Of a DNA stretch of 34,557 bases, positions 8,273 through 17,159 are shown piece after piece. The stretch lies in contig CAMXSH010000025.1 of assembly GCA_947246475.1 (NCBI GenBank), positions 1-34,557 of the forward strand, given 5' to 3'. The notes beneath the pieces were generated by a model that saw only the letters and a program-made list of their open reading frames with translations, made no database searches and was not told the DNA's origin. This DNA is from an uncultured Roseburia sp. GTDB taxonomy: Bacteria; Bacillota; Clostridia; Lachnospirales; Lachnospiraceae. Made by a program: the position numbers and the translations under genes. Every line of letters starts with the position of its first letter. Position 1 is the stretch's first letter.

Positions 8273-8308
8273 AAAAAGATCCGTCAGAAAGACGGATCTT
8301 TTTGTCTT
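8273..8308 (+). terminator. Rho-independent terminator after the C39 peptidase gene
   Basis: A perfect 13-bp inverted repeat (8273-8285 and 8291-8303, cores AAGATCCGTC and GACGGATCTT) closes a 5-base AGAAA loop and runs into a T-rich tail (TTTTTGTCTTTT). It separates the two-component/peptidase cluster from the recJ unit. Confidence 0.92.
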
Positions 8309-8330
8309 TTCCTGCGGTATATGTTAAAAT
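8302..8330 (+). promoter_or_regulatory. Promoter for the recJ transcription unit
   Basis: TTGTCT (8302-8307) and TAAAAT (8325-8330) are separated by exactly 17 bases, and recJ starts 54 bases later. The -35 lies inside the tail of the preceding terminator, a compact arrangement. It probably drives recJ and the overlapping glycosyltransferase gene, and perhaps the moxR group. Confidence 0.6.
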
Positions 8331-8384
8331 GTATTTAGTATTTTGGAATTGGAACCAAAAGGCGAAAGAAAGGAAAGGGAAGGG

Positions 8385-10184
8385 ATGAAAAAACGTTGGA
8401 TACTTCAGACAAAGCAAGGGGATTTTCGCGGTATGGCAGAGCGCTATGGGATTTCACCAGTGACGGCGCGGTGTATGGTAAACCGGGGGATCTGCGGAGA
8501 CGAAGAGATTGATGCATATCTAAAAGGCGGACTGGAAAAGCTGCATTCCCCCTGGCTGTTTGCCGATATGGACAAGGCAGTACAGATCATATTGGAACAT
8601 AAAGAGGGCTATGGGGCCATTGCCTCAGATTTTGACTGTGATGGGATATTTTCTGCTTTTATATTAAAAAAGGGATTTGAGACCTGTGGCATCCGCAGCC
8701 GGATCTATACCCCTGACCGGGTAGAGGAGGGGTATGGGCTGAACCGGCGCATTGTGGATGAGGCGACAGCAGAGAAGGTCTCCTTTCTTATCACCTGTGA
8801 TAATGGTATTGCGGCGTTGGATGAGGTCAGATATGCCAGAGAACAGGGGCTTCCTGTGATCGTTACTGACCATCACGAGGTACAGGAAGAACTCCCGGAA
8901 GCGGACGCCGTGGTGGATCCGAAACGGGAGGACTGTCCCTATCCCTTCAAGGGATTATGTGGAGCCGGTGTGGCATTTCAGCTGGTCAGCGCTTTGTATG
9001 AAAAGATGGGGATCGTTCCAGAAAAAAGAGAAGAGCTGCTGGAATATGCGGCGATCGCTACGGTGGCGGATGTAATGGAGCTTCAGGGGGAGAACCGGGT
9101 TCTGGTAAAGGATGGTCTCCGGCGGCTGGGGGAGACAAAAAATGTCGGTCTGAGGGCACTTTTGGAGGTGCAGGGACTTTCCGGAAGGGATATCAAAGCA
9201 TATCATGTGGGATTTGTCCTTGGTCCCTGTTTCAATGCGGCGGGGCGTATCGACACGGTGGAGAAAGCTTTCACTCTTTTGGAGGAGACCAGTAACAGAA
9301 AAGCACTGGAGCTGGCGGAGGAATTAAAGGAGATCAACGAGACGAGAAAGCAGATGACCGAGGAGGCTGCCGGAGATGCCTTTGAACTTCTGGAGCAGGG
9401 AGGGAAGACCGAACAGTCAGTCTATATCCTGCATTTGCCGGAGTGCCACGAAAGTCTGGCAGGCATCGTGGCGGGAAGGATCAAGGAAGCCTATCATCAT
9501 CCAGTCATTGTCTTTACCTCCGTGGGAGAGGGGCTTGTAAAGGGTTCTGGGCGTTCCATTGAGAGTTATCATATGTTCGAGGGACTGATGGCATGCAGCG
9601 ACCTCATGATACGGTTTGGCGGTCACCGGATGGCCGCGGGTATGACGCTGCGCCAGGAGGACCTGCCGGAGCTGGAACGTAGACTCAATGAAAATGCCAG
9701 GTTATTGGAAGAGGATTTTCTGCCGGTGTTAGATATTGATGTTCCCCTCCCAGTGGGATATGTTTCGGAGAAGCTGATCGCGGATCTTGAGGTATTGGAA
9801 CCCTTTGGCTGCGGCAACCCAAAACCGGTTTTTGCCGAGCAGCATTTTCGGATCCTGCGTGCGGCAAGGAGGGGAAAACGTGCCAATGTGCTGACGATGA
9901 AGGTGGCGAATGAAGCGGGCACAACCATTGATGCCATCTGCTTTGATGATATAGATGGATTTGAGAAGCTGATCTGTCAGGAGTGGGGAGACGAGGAACT
10001 GGAAAAACTTTATGCCGGAAAGGAAAATGCAGTGGATATTGGGCTGGCATATTATCCGTCGGTAAATGAATATGGTGGATTTCGCACACTGCAGATTGTG
10101 GTGACGGATTTTTGCCGGATCCACCGGAAGACGGACACAGCAGCATTAGGCAGGGAAGAAAAGGAAAAGAGGGCAGGCAGATGA
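8385..10184 (+). CDS. recJ: Single-stranded-DNA-specific exonuclease RecJ
   Basis: 599 residues, near the family norm. RecJ degrades single-stranded DNA 5' to 3' in recombination and base-excision or mismatch repair. The DHH domain shows motif I D82-F-D84-C-D86-G, motif II CDNGIAA, motif III D162-H163-H164 and the later GPCFNAAGRID motif. The DHHA1 part has FGGHRMAAGMTL, and a C-terminal OB-like domain follows (FGCGNPKPVF onward). All metal ligands of the DHH family are visible. The ATG at 8385 is preferred because a purine-rich AGGAAAGGGAAGGG precedes it; the in-frame ATG at 8343 would add a charged tail without homology. The stop overlaps the next start (ATGA). Confidence 0.93.
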   Translation: MKKRWILQTKQGDFRGMAERYGISPVTARCMVNRGICGDEEIDAYLKGGLEKLHSPWLFADMDKAVQIILEHKEGYGAIASDFDCDGIFSAFILKKGFETCGIRSRIYTPDRVEEGYGLNRRIVDEATAEKVSFLITCDNGIAALDEVRYAREQGLPVIVTDHHEVQEELPEADAVVDPKREDCPYPFKGLCGAGVAFQLVSALYEKMGIVPEKREELLEYAAIATVADVMELQGENRVLVKDGLRRLGETKNVGLRALLEVQGLSGRDIKAYHVGFVLGPCFNAAGRIDTVEKAFTLLEETSNRKALELAEELKEINETRKQMTEEAAGDAFELLEQGGKTEQSVYILHLPECHESLAGIVAGRIKEAYHHPVIVFTSVGEGLVKGSGRSIESYHMFEGLMACSDLMIRFGGHRMAAGMTLRQEDLPELERRLNENARLLEEDFLPVLDIDVPLPVGYVSEKLIADLEVLEPFGCGNPKPVFAEQHFRILRAARRGKRANVLTMKVANEAGTTIDAICFDDIDGFEKLICQEWGDEELEKLYAGKENAVDIGLAYYPSVNEYGGFRTLQIVVTDFCRIHRKTDTAALGREEKEKRAGR

Positions 10185-11152
10185 TTGAAATTAGTCTTTG
10201 TATGATAGTAAAAAATGAAGAGAAGGTACTGGCAAGATGCCTTGACAGCATTGCCGACCTGATGGATGAGATCATTATCGTGGACACGGGGTCCACGGAT
10301 TCAACAAAAGAAATAGCGGCAAGGTATACCGATCAGATATATGATTTTGAGTGGGTGGAGGATTTTTCAGCGGCAAGAAACTTTTCTTTTTCCAAAGCCA
10401 CCAGTGATTATATCTATGCGGCGGATGCCGATGAGGTTCTGGACGAGGAAAACAGACAGAGATTCCGGGAACTCAAAGAGTTGCTTCTGCCGGAGATCGA
10501 AATCGTCCAGATGAAGTACTGCAACCAGCTGTCCCAGGGAACAGCATATAACTTTGATGAGGAATACCGCCCAAAACTCTATAAGAGACAGCGGGAATTT
10601 GTGTGGATCGAGCCGGTGCACGAGATGGTCCGCCTGGACCCAGTGGTATATGACAGCGAGATCTGCATTCAGCACATGCCGGAAACCCTCCACAGCAGCA
10701 GGGATTTTCAGGTCTTTCAAAAACAGATCAAAAAAGGAATGCGGCTGTCGAAGCGTCTGCATCATATGTATGCCATGGAGCTTTTCATATCGGGAGGAGA
10801 GGCAGACATTTTGGAAGCGGAGCCCTTTTTTTCGGCATCGGCAGAAGATGCTTCCCGCAGCATGGATGAGGTCAGGGAGGCAGCATGTGTTGCGGCCAGG
10901 GCGGCAAGGCTCCGGGGAGACAGCCATGGCATCCTGAAAATGTGCCTGAAAGACCTTCTGTCGGAGGGCTCCTCTGAGATGTGCTATGAGCTGGGAGAAT
11001 ATTTCTTTGCCAGAAAAGATTACGTCGAGGCGGCGATGTGGTATTATAATGCGGTTCATGAGACCCAGAGTGTCCTGGATATCCGCACGACGGAACAGGC
11101 AGAAAAAAAATACCAGGAGTGCTTGACTTTGAGTGGGCTCCAGGATTTATAA
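10181..11152 (+). CDS. Family 2 glycosyltransferase with C-terminal helical repeats
   Basis: 323 residues starting at ATG 10181, which overlaps the recJ stop (ATGA) with GAGGG upstream. The N-terminal GT-A domain has the family opening SLCMIVKNEEKVLARCLDSI, the nucleotide-binding DTGSTDST and the metal-binding DxD-type motif ADADEVL. The second half is helical, with TPR-like stretches (for example CYELGEYFFARKDYVEAAMW). This is the architecture of SunS-like and related Firmicutes transferases that move a sugar from a nucleotide donor to a protein or small acceptor. The acceptor is unknown and no peptide precursor gene is nearby. The link to recJ is probably only operonic. Confidence 0.88.
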   Translation: MIEISLCMIVKNEEKVLARCLDSIADLMDEIIIVDTGSTDSTKEIAARYTDQIYDFEWVEDFSAARNFSFSKATSDYIYAADADEVLDEENRQRFRELKELLLPEIEIVQMKYCNQLSQGTAYNFDEEYRPKLYKRQREFVWIEPVHEMVRLDPVVYDSEICIQHMPETLHSSRDFQVFQKQIKKGMRLSKRLHHMYAMELFISGGEADILEAEPFFSASAEDASRSMDEVREAACVAARAARLRGDSHGILKMCLKDLLSEGSSEMCYELGEYFFARKDYVEAAMWYYNAVHETQSVLDIRTTEQAEKKYQECLTLSGLQDL

Positions 11153-11185
11153 TAGAGAAAAAACACCAGGAAATGAGGGAAACGG

Positions 11186-12112
11186 ATGTCAGAAAAATTA
11201 GATCAGCTGCGGGGGGAGATCAATAAAGTAGTAAAAGGAAAAGCTGGTGTGGTGGACAAGGTTCTTTGTGCCATGCTGGCAGGGGGACATATTTTGCTGG
11301 AGGACATACCCGGTGTGGGAAAGACCACGCTTGCCATGACCATTGCCAAAGCCATGGCGCTGACATACCGGAGAGTCCAGTTTACACCAGATGTACTACC
11401 TAGCGATATCGTGGGCTTTTCCATGTACAATACCCAGACCAAAGAATTTGAGTACCGGGAGGGGGCGGTGTTTGCCAATCTGTTTCTTGCTGATGAGATC
11501 AACCGTACCTCCCCGAAGACGCAGTCTGCGCTTTTAGAGGCGATGGAGGAAGAAAAAGTGACGGTGGATGGTGTAGAGCATCGGCTTCCTGTCCCCTTTA
11601 CGGTCATCGCTACGGAAAACCCGGTGGGTTCATCGGGAACCCAGTTGCTTCCGGAGTCCCAGCTGGACCGCTTTATGGTCTGCCTTTCCATGGGTTATCC
11701 TGCCCACGATGATGCGGTAAATATTTTAAAAAATGATGGTTCCAGGCCTCTCTTGAATCTCCAGGAGATTATGACGGCGGAGGAGTGGCAGACATTAAAA
11801 GAGCGTGCGGAAGCCTGCTACGTCAGTGACGAGATGTATGATTATGTGGTCAGGCTCACCGAGCAGACCAGGAAAAATGTGTATGTCCTGCTGGGGGCGA
11901 GCCCCCGCGCCAGCATCGCGCTGCTGCGCATGGCAAAGGCGATGGCAGTCATGAGGGGCAGGGATTATGTTGTGCCAGAGGACGTCAGGGATGTATATTA
12001 TGATGTGTTTGGCCACCGTGTGAAGCTGGGGACAAAAGCCAAGGCAGAAGGAATGACTGTGACCGGGGTGCTGATGCAGGTATTTGACGGGGTTAAGGTG
12101 GTGAAGCCGTGA
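11186..12112 (+). CDS. MoxR-family AAA+ ATPase
   Basis: 308 residues with GAGGGA before the ATG. The AAA+ core has Walker A PGVGKTT (Gly43-Thr48), Walker B FLADEINRTSPKTQSALLEA, sensor 1 in VIATENP, and the lid domain with GASPRASIALLRMAKA (sensor 2 Arg). It matches the full MoxR layout. MoxR ATPases act as chaperone-like maturation factors and are commonly encoded with DUF58 and transglutaminase-like membrane proteins, exactly as here. The start of the DUF58 gene overlaps its stop. The cluster's client is unknown; an envelope role is the usual inference. Confidence 0.94.
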   Translation: MSEKLDQLRGEINKVVKGKAGVVDKVLCAMLAGGHILLEDIPGVGKTTLAMTIAKAMALTYRRVQFTPDVLPSDIVGFSMYNTQTKEFEYREGAVFANLFLADEINRTSPKTQSALLEAMEEEKVTVDGVEHRLPVPFTVIATENPVGSSGTQLLPESQLDRFMVCLSMGYPAHDDAVNILKNDGSRPLLNLQEIMTAEEWQTLKERAEACYVSDEMYDYVVRLTEQTRKNVYVLLGASPRASIALLRMAKAMAVMRGRDYVVPEDVRDVYYDVFGHRVKLGTKAKAEGMTVTGVLMQVFDGVKVVKP

Positions 12113-13116
12113 AACGCTTACGGTACATACTGGAATATTTGTTCTTGTTTGTGGCAAACGGGATTATGCTCTGGTTCTTCCGGGGGTATCTGAATCTGTT
12201 GATCGCGGTGGCAATGATCCTGCTTTTTTTCTATGCCGTCTTTTCCGTTCATCTTGTTAAAAAATATGTGTCACTGGAGATGGAGGCGCCGGCAGAGGAG
12301 ATCCCTAAAAATACAGAATTCTTTATCCGGATCCGGCTGGGGAACCGATGCTGGTTTCCCCTGGTGACGGCAAAGGTATTTCTGTGGACAGGAAACAGTT
12401 TCATGGGCGATTTGGCGGAAAACGTCATTGCTCTGCCGCTGAGACCGGGAAAGACAGTGGAGATACAGTATCCACTGACTTCAGCTTATGTGGGAAATGT
12501 GGAAGTTGGTTCTGAGAAAATTGTTTTATACGATCTTCTGGGTTTTCATAGCGTGACGGTAAAAGCCCATGCTTCAGAACGTGTATATATCCTCCCCGCA
12601 GGGGAGGGAGAAGAAGAATTTGTCCTCAATGATTATGAGACAGGTATGGATGAGGTAGAGGAGAGCAGGCTTATCGGCAGTGATTTTTCCGACGTGAGCC
12701 AGATCCGGGAGTACATTCCCGGCGATGCCATGAAAAATATTCACTGGAAGCTCTCTGCCAAAAAAGATATTCTGATGGTGAAGGAACGTCTTCATATGTC
12801 CTCCCGGAAATTACTGCTTGTGTTGTCTCTCGACAAAGAGGGGGCGGAAAAGACGGATGTGGCAGTGGAGCGGCTTTTTTCCTTTGGAACATTCTGCCTG
12901 TCAAACCGTGTGCCAGTGACTCTGTTCTGGTGGAGCGACAGATATCATGAGATCCGCCAGGAGACGGCGGAATCTGGGGAAGAATGGAAACATCTGATGA
13001 CTCGTCTTTTTTACGATCAGGCGGGAAACGGATATGTAGAGGAACATTTTCGGTCTGAATATCCGGGAAAAGGGTATATTCTTATGAAAAATGACGAGAT
13101 CCGGGCGGTAGGATAA
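12109..13116 (+). CDS. DUF58-domain protein with two N-terminal membrane segments
   Basis: 335 residues from GTG 12109 (AAGGTGG upstream), overlapping the moxR stop. Two hydrophobic segments lie at about residues 6-24 and 26-47. An extended beta-rich middle part follows, then the DUF58 signature SDFSDVSQIREYIPGDAMK and IHWKLSAKKDILMVKE near residues 190-230. The end has a vWA-like fold region (LLLVLSLDKEG). DUF58 proteins are regular partners of MoxR ATPases, probably in assembling or inserting envelope components, but no reaction is established. Confidence 0.92.
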   Translation: MKRLRYILEYLFLFVANGIMLWFFRGYLNLLIAVAMILLFFYAVFSVHLVKKYVSLEMEAPAEEIPKNTEFFIRIRLGNRCWFPLVTAKVFLWTGNSFMGDLAENVIALPLRPGKTVEIQYPLTSAYVGNVEVGSEKIVLYDLLGFHSVTVKAHASERVYILPAGEGEEEFVLNDYETGMDEVEESRLIGSDFSDVSQIREYIPGDAMKNIHWKLSAKKDILMVKERLHMSSRKLLLVLSLDKEGAEKTDVAVERLFSFGTFCLSNRVPVTLFWWSDRYHEIRQETAESGEEWKHLMTRLFYDQAGNGYVEEHFRSEYPGKGYILMKNDEIRAVG

Positions 13117-13157
13117 AGGGATATGTGTTGTCGGCTTTGATGTGATGAGGTGAAGCT

Positions 13158-15557
13158 ATGGAGATTTTTAAGAAAAAAGAAAACTGGGATCTTCAGATCA
13201 CGATCTCTGAGGGAGTCCGTGTGGGGCGGCCAAGGGCGGCGGGGCGCCAGAACACCCTTCTTAGCTGCATTCCCAAGGGGATCCTGGTATATATGGTGGT
13301 TTTTGGATCACTGGGAGGTTTTCTGTCTGCCTTTAACGTGGAGTGTACCTATCTTCTTCCGGGAATCCTTCTGCTGGTCTTTGCCCTGTATTTCAGCGGA
13401 TTATTTGCTTTTCGCAGGAGCCGCTATAAGGATATCGGATATTTAGTGTTTTTTTTGTTTTATGTCTTCGGGATCTATCTGTTTAAAGCCTATGTCAACA
13501 GTGGTTTTGCGGCCATCGTGAATATGGTGAGGCAGAGGGGGGAGATATATTTTGACCTGAATACTGGCAATGAGTTTGCGGAAAACATTGACGACCGGTA
13601 TCTCACCGTTACGATCACTTTTATTTTTATAGGAATTTTTGAAGTTCTGCTGCTAAACATCTTTGTATCGAATTATATGAGCCTGAAACTGGCGGTATTC
13701 CTGGCAGTACCAATGTATGGCATACCTCTGTATTTTGAGGTGGAGCCAGACCTCCCCTTTACCCTGTGTATGCTCGGCGGTCTCATGGGGATCTGGATCT
13801 TTAAAAACAGCGGACATTTTTGTGACGGCAGAAGCCGGCTGCGGTTTGAACAGGAAGAGAAGGGGAAGGTTCCGGAACTGACTTATACCCAGGACAACCA
13901 TGTATATGGCGGCGTTCTTATGGCAGTTTTGTGCTGTGTGCTTCTGGTGGGGGTTTTTACGAGCTTTTTTACCAAACATGAATTTGAAAAAAGAAGAGGG
14001 GTCAATTCGTATAAGGCGGCGACAGAGGATGGGGTATCCGGATTCCTGATGATCGGATTTCGTATCTTTTTCCCCAATTATTATCAGTCCGGCGGTATGA
14101 GCGGTGGCTATCTGGGAAATATTTCTGCCCTCCGGCCCACAAATGAAACCCATCTGATCGTAGAATTTGTACCTTATGATACGAATCCAGTCTATTTGAA
14201 AGCCTATACTGGAGTGCAGTATACCGGGGACCGTTGGCTTAATGGTTATACTCTGACCGGGACAGAATTTGGAAATTCTCCTTATTTTAAGGTGGAGAGT
14301 ATGGCAGAAGAGGCAAAACAGCTGGCAGGTCTTTATAAGAAACAGCCCCCAAAATACGGGAAAGGGATTATGAAGATTACCAACCGGGCAGCCAATCCCA
14401 ATTATGTCTACTACCCCTATTTTACGAAATTTGATGATTACAGTAAATATACCAATAACAAAGATCAGATATTTTTGCCGGGCAGTATCAACGAGACAAA
14501 GGAATTTACCTATTATCCCAATATCAATTATGAGGCGGAGATCCGGGAAGCAGTTTCTTTGGTTCCGGGGATGAAAACGATATCGGGCACGGCGGCGTAT
14601 ACACTCCTTCATCCCAGTAACGAGGCGGCTGTGGACCGGTTTATCCGAGAGGCGGGAGTAGGGCAGGGAGACGTAGATGCGGTGCAGAAGATAGTGGAGC
14701 ATTTTCAAAAAGAATATTCGTATAGTTACAGCCCGGGAAGGGTGCCCAGAGGGGATGACTTTGTAAATTATTTTCTGGAGGAGAATAAAAAAGGGATCTG
14801 TTCCCATTTTGCGTCAGCGGCAACATTGATTTTCCGTAGACTGGGTATTCCTGCCAGGTACGTGGAGGGTTATGCTTTTGGCTATGGACAGATTATGGGT
14901 TCTGAAAAAGTAGATACAAAAGAAGTATGGTATCGGGGCCATCGGCTTCTGAAAGAAGAGGATGCCAGGATAGTGGAGGTAAAAGATTCCAATGCCCATG
15001 CCTGGGTGGAGATCTACCAGGAGGGAAAGGGATGGATGATCGTGGATCCAACGCCGGCGGTATCCGAAGAAAGTATTGGTAGGAATGGTGGTTTGCTAAA
15101 TTCTGTCAGAAACTTATGGGAAAGTTCTCCAGGGTTTAGCATCGACAGCGATCTCTCCAGATTTAATCTTGGTTTCCTGAATTCAGACGGTGTCCGTCTG
15201 GCTGCCATTGGAGTAATGGCATTGGCACTTTTCCTGTTTTTTGCCAGATTTGTCGTGTTCCGTATCTACTGCTTCAGCCGCTGGCATACACAGGATCTGA
15301 GAAAGAACCTGCTCTGGTATTATGGAGAGTTCTGCCGGAAAAAGGGCCGGAGGGATAAGGAATTTAGGCGGCTTTCGGTGCCCTCAGAACAGATTCAATA
15401 CCTGATGGATAAGTGTGATATGGGAAAGAAGAAGAAAACTGCTCCGCCGGACACAGACCGGGTGGTGAGACTCTTGGAAGAGATCTGTTTTGCACCGGGT
15501 GAGCCGGACAGGGAAGATTACCAGTATGTTATAGAGACGTTGAAAAAGATGAGATGA
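13158..15557 (+). CDS. Transglutaminase-like domain membrane protein (TgpA-like)
   Basis: 799 residues behind GAGGTGA. Several N-terminal membrane segments (about residues 40-290) precede a large extracytoplasmic region. The transglutaminase-like core has Cys548 (GICSHFASAATLIFRRLG), His614 (SNAHAWVEIY) and Asp630 (MIVDPTP), a complete triad. One membrane segment near 675-700 and a ~100-residue cytoplasmic tail follow. Together with moxR and DUF58 it makes the classic three-gene set. The active site faces outward, so a role in cross-linking or cleaving wall-associated proteins or peptides is plausible. The substrate is unknown. Confidence 0.93.
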   Translation: MEIFKKKENWDLQITISEGVRVGRPRAAGRQNTLLSCIPKGILVYMVVFGSLGGFLSAFNVECTYLLPGILLLVFALYFSGLFAFRRSRYKDIGYLVFFLFYVFGIYLFKAYVNSGFAAIVNMVRQRGEIYFDLNTGNEFAENIDDRYLTVTITFIFIGIFEVLLLNIFVSNYMSLKLAVFLAVPMYGIPLYFEVEPDLPFTLCMLGGLMGIWIFKNSGHFCDGRSRLRFEQEEKGKVPELTYTQDNHVYGGVLMAVLCCVLLVGVFTSFFTKHEFEKRRGVNSYKAATEDGVSGFLMIGFRIFFPNYYQSGGMSGGYLGNISALRPTNETHLIVEFVPYDTNPVYLKAYTGVQYTGDRWLNGYTLTGTEFGNSPYFKVESMAEEAKQLAGLYKKQPPKYGKGIMKITNRAANPNYVYYPYFTKFDDYSKYTNNKDQIFLPGSINETKEFTYYPNINYEAEIREAVSLVPGMKTISGTAAYTLLHPSNEAAVDRFIREAGVGQGDVDAVQKIVEHFQKEYSYSYSPGRVPRGDDFVNYFLEENKKGICSHFASAATLIFRRLGIPARYVEGYAFGYGQIMGSEKVDTKEVWYRGHRLLKEEDARIVEVKDSNAHAWVEIYQEGKGWMIVDPTPAVSEESIGRNGGLLNSVRNLWESSPGFSIDSDLSRFNLGFLNSDGVRLAAIGVMALALFLFFARFVVFRIYCFSRWHTQDLRKNLLWYYGEFCRKKGRRDKEFRRLSVPSEQIQYLMDKCDMGKKKKTAPPDTDRVVRLLEEICFAPGEPDREDYQYVIETLKKMR

Positions 15558-15582
15558 TGTGACTTGAAGGAGTGAAAAGATC

Positions 15583-15675
15583 ATGATAACCCATAACATG
15601 GAAATTGCCCGACGGTCAGATCGGATCTATCAATTAAAAGAAGGTAAATTGTATGAAATTTCGCTTGAGGTGTAG
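15583..15675 (+). pseudogene. 3' stub of an ABC transporter ATPase gene
   Basis: Thirty codons from ATG 15583 read MITHNMEIARRSDRIYQLKE and GKLYEISLEV, then TAG. This is the H-loop and C-terminal end of a LolD/MacB-type ABC ATPase (compare ITHD/ITHN-x-E-x-A). Walker A, Q-loop, signature and Walker B are all missing, and only 25 bases separate the stub from the preceding stop, so the body has been deleted. The stub still overlaps the permease start at 15653, the arrangement of an intact ATPase-permease pair. Confidence 0.7.
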
Positions 15676-16939
15676 ATATATCTACAATAAGAAAAAACTT
15701 GCCATGATTGGTTTTGTCATTCTTCTTTCCCTGACGGGCATGTATGCCTTTTATGGTTTACTATTTTATCAGGCAAATGTGAATAAATGGCATCCTCTGG
15801 AGAGGATGGGAGAAGGGTGGTATTATTATCTCAGCGATATCTCTTCGATGGAGGAAGATCCGGGGCTGGCTTACATAGTACATAATTTTAAAACTCTGGA
15901 CACAAAGCGGGTTCATTCTTTTGATGGATATGATGTTTATTATTGTTCAGAGGAAGCCTGGGATATGTATGATTACCAGTTAAAAAAGGGAGATGATTTT
16001 TCCAGGTCAGATCCTAATCAGGTTATTATTTCCAGCGATCTGGAAAGAGAGCATCCCATTGGCAGTACCATGCAGGTGAGGATATGGAATACAAATTCGT
16101 TTTATGGAAAACCCAAACCAATAAAAACCATCGAATGTACAGTGGCAGGAGTTATGGGACAGGATAAGATATTATTCAGTCAGACTCCCGATAGTCCGGC
16201 GTTTAGCCAACGTATTTCTGAGTCAATGTTTTCAGAAGCATCAGGTGGAAGACTGGATCCAACGATGGTCAGCCAGCTTTTTTTGAATCCCAGGTTTGAA
16301 CTAGAGGATCCAAGCTGGTACCAACGCTCTTCTGGAATTTTCTTTCAGGCAGATGAGGCTGAAATGATAAAAGCGAAGGAAAAATGTAATAATTATGGGA
16401 CGATCTATAAAGTCAGTGACATTCTTACACAGAATAACCCGGTTTACGGAAATGACAGATATAAAAGCATCGTTACATGTGCATTTTTTTCATTGTTTTG
16501 TGTGATTTATATGGTAGTGTGGCTGACCTGTGTACTGCGGGCAAATGAAAAAGATTTTGCTTATCTTACATATATCAATGGACATCTGACAGGAGATCAG
16601 CAAAAGAAAAGAATCAATCTTTACTGCAGTAAAGTTTTTACAAATACTTTTTTGCTGATTCCACTGGTATTTCTTGTATCTTTTGCAGCATGGTTTCTGC
16701 CCAATGAATTAGATGGCTTTTGGGAGATGGAATTATTTATTCCTTCGATCGTTTTGGGAATTCAGTGTATGGTGTGTGTTCTGGGAGTATTGTGTCTAAA
16801 GCTTGTGAACAGAAAATTTCCACAAAAAGCTGCAGAATATCTTGGGAATTGTCCGCTTCAAAAATTATATATAGATGATCTGTCTGTGAAAGACAATCTT
16901 GTTTTGGTGTTGTCCGCGCAGGGGTATAAGATTAAGTAG
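15653..16939 (+). CDS. Orphan FtsX/MacB-like permease-type membrane protein
   Basis: 428 residues behind AGAAGG. One membrane segment (about residues 16-38) is followed by a ~240-residue extracytoplasmic domain, then three segments (about 280-303, 326-352 and 362-388) and a short tail. This is the four-segment layout of a half-size FtsX/MacB permease. The cognate ATPase survives only as a 30-codon stub just upstream, so transport is unlikely unless an ATPase elsewhere serves it. Base use looks AT-richer than in the transglutaminase gene before it. Family assignment rests on topology and the ATPase stub rather than strong motifs. It may be a relic. Confidence 0.65.
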   Translation: MKFRLRCRYIYNKKKLAMIGFVILLSLTGMYAFYGLLFYQANVNKWHPLERMGEGWYYYLSDISSMEEDPGLAYIVHNFKTLDTKRVHSFDGYDVYYCSEEAWDMYDYQLKKGDDFSRSDPNQVIISSDLEREHPIGSTMQVRIWNTNSFYGKPKPIKTIECTVAGVMGQDKILFSQTPDSPAFSQRISESMFSEASGGRLDPTMVSQLFLNPRFELEDPSWYQRSSGIFFQADEAEMIKAKEKCNNYGTIYKVSDILTQNNPVYGNDRYKSIVTCAFFSLFCVIYMVVWLTCVLRANEKDFAYLTYINGHLTGDQQKKRINLYCSKVFTNTFLLIPLVFLVSFAAWFLPNELDGFWEMELFIPSIVLGIQCMVCVLGVLCLKLVNRKFPQKAAEYLGNCPLQKLYIDDLSVKDNLVLVLSAQGYKIK

Positions 16940-17074
16940 GCAGAAGAATATGTGGCATTGGTATTGGAAAAACGGGAAGTCAGCTATTGTAAGAACAGGC
17001 GGGCAGATATGCTTTCCCAGGAGGAACGCATGATCATAAATGAAGTAAGAGATGAATTACTGCAGAGGATTTAA
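16940..17074 (+). other. Unidentified open stretch in frame after the permease stop
   Basis: Directly after the permease TAG (16937-16939) the same frame stays open for 44 codons, to TAA 17072-17074. It reads like protein: EEYVALVLEKREVSYCKN then MLSQEERMIINEVRDELLQR. It has no start codon near its beginning and no recognised family. It may be the tail of another deleted gene, which would fit the ATPase stub upstream, or a chance frame. Confidence 0.3.
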
Positions 17075-17089
17075 TTTTCTGCATCAGTT

Positions 17090-17135
17090 ATGACCGCTTT
17101 TGGTGTTTCAGCACAGTCAAAAGCGGTCATTTCTT
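17090..17135 (+). terminator. Hairpin between converging permease and pyrG genes
   Basis: A perfect 13-bp inverted repeat (17090-17102 and 17118-17130, arms ATGACCGCTTTTG and CAAAAGCGGTCAT) surrounds a 15-base loop and is followed by TTCTT. The T-tail is short, but the position between convergent genes makes a terminator, possibly working in both directions, the best reading. Confidence 0.65.
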
Positions 17136-17159
17136 AAAGTCATTCGGTGTATATTTTTA

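Noticed and set aside
10112-10180. Upstream start for the glycosyltransferase
   Set aside because: The extra residues lie in the recJ 3' end and lack homology; ATG 10181 forms a normal ATGA overlap and begins at the GT2 core.
13653-14807. Long minus-strand frame of 384 codons
   Set aside because: It lies wholly inside the transglutaminase-protein gene, which has a clear ribosome site, membrane segments and catalytic triad; the reverse frame shows no recognisable domain.
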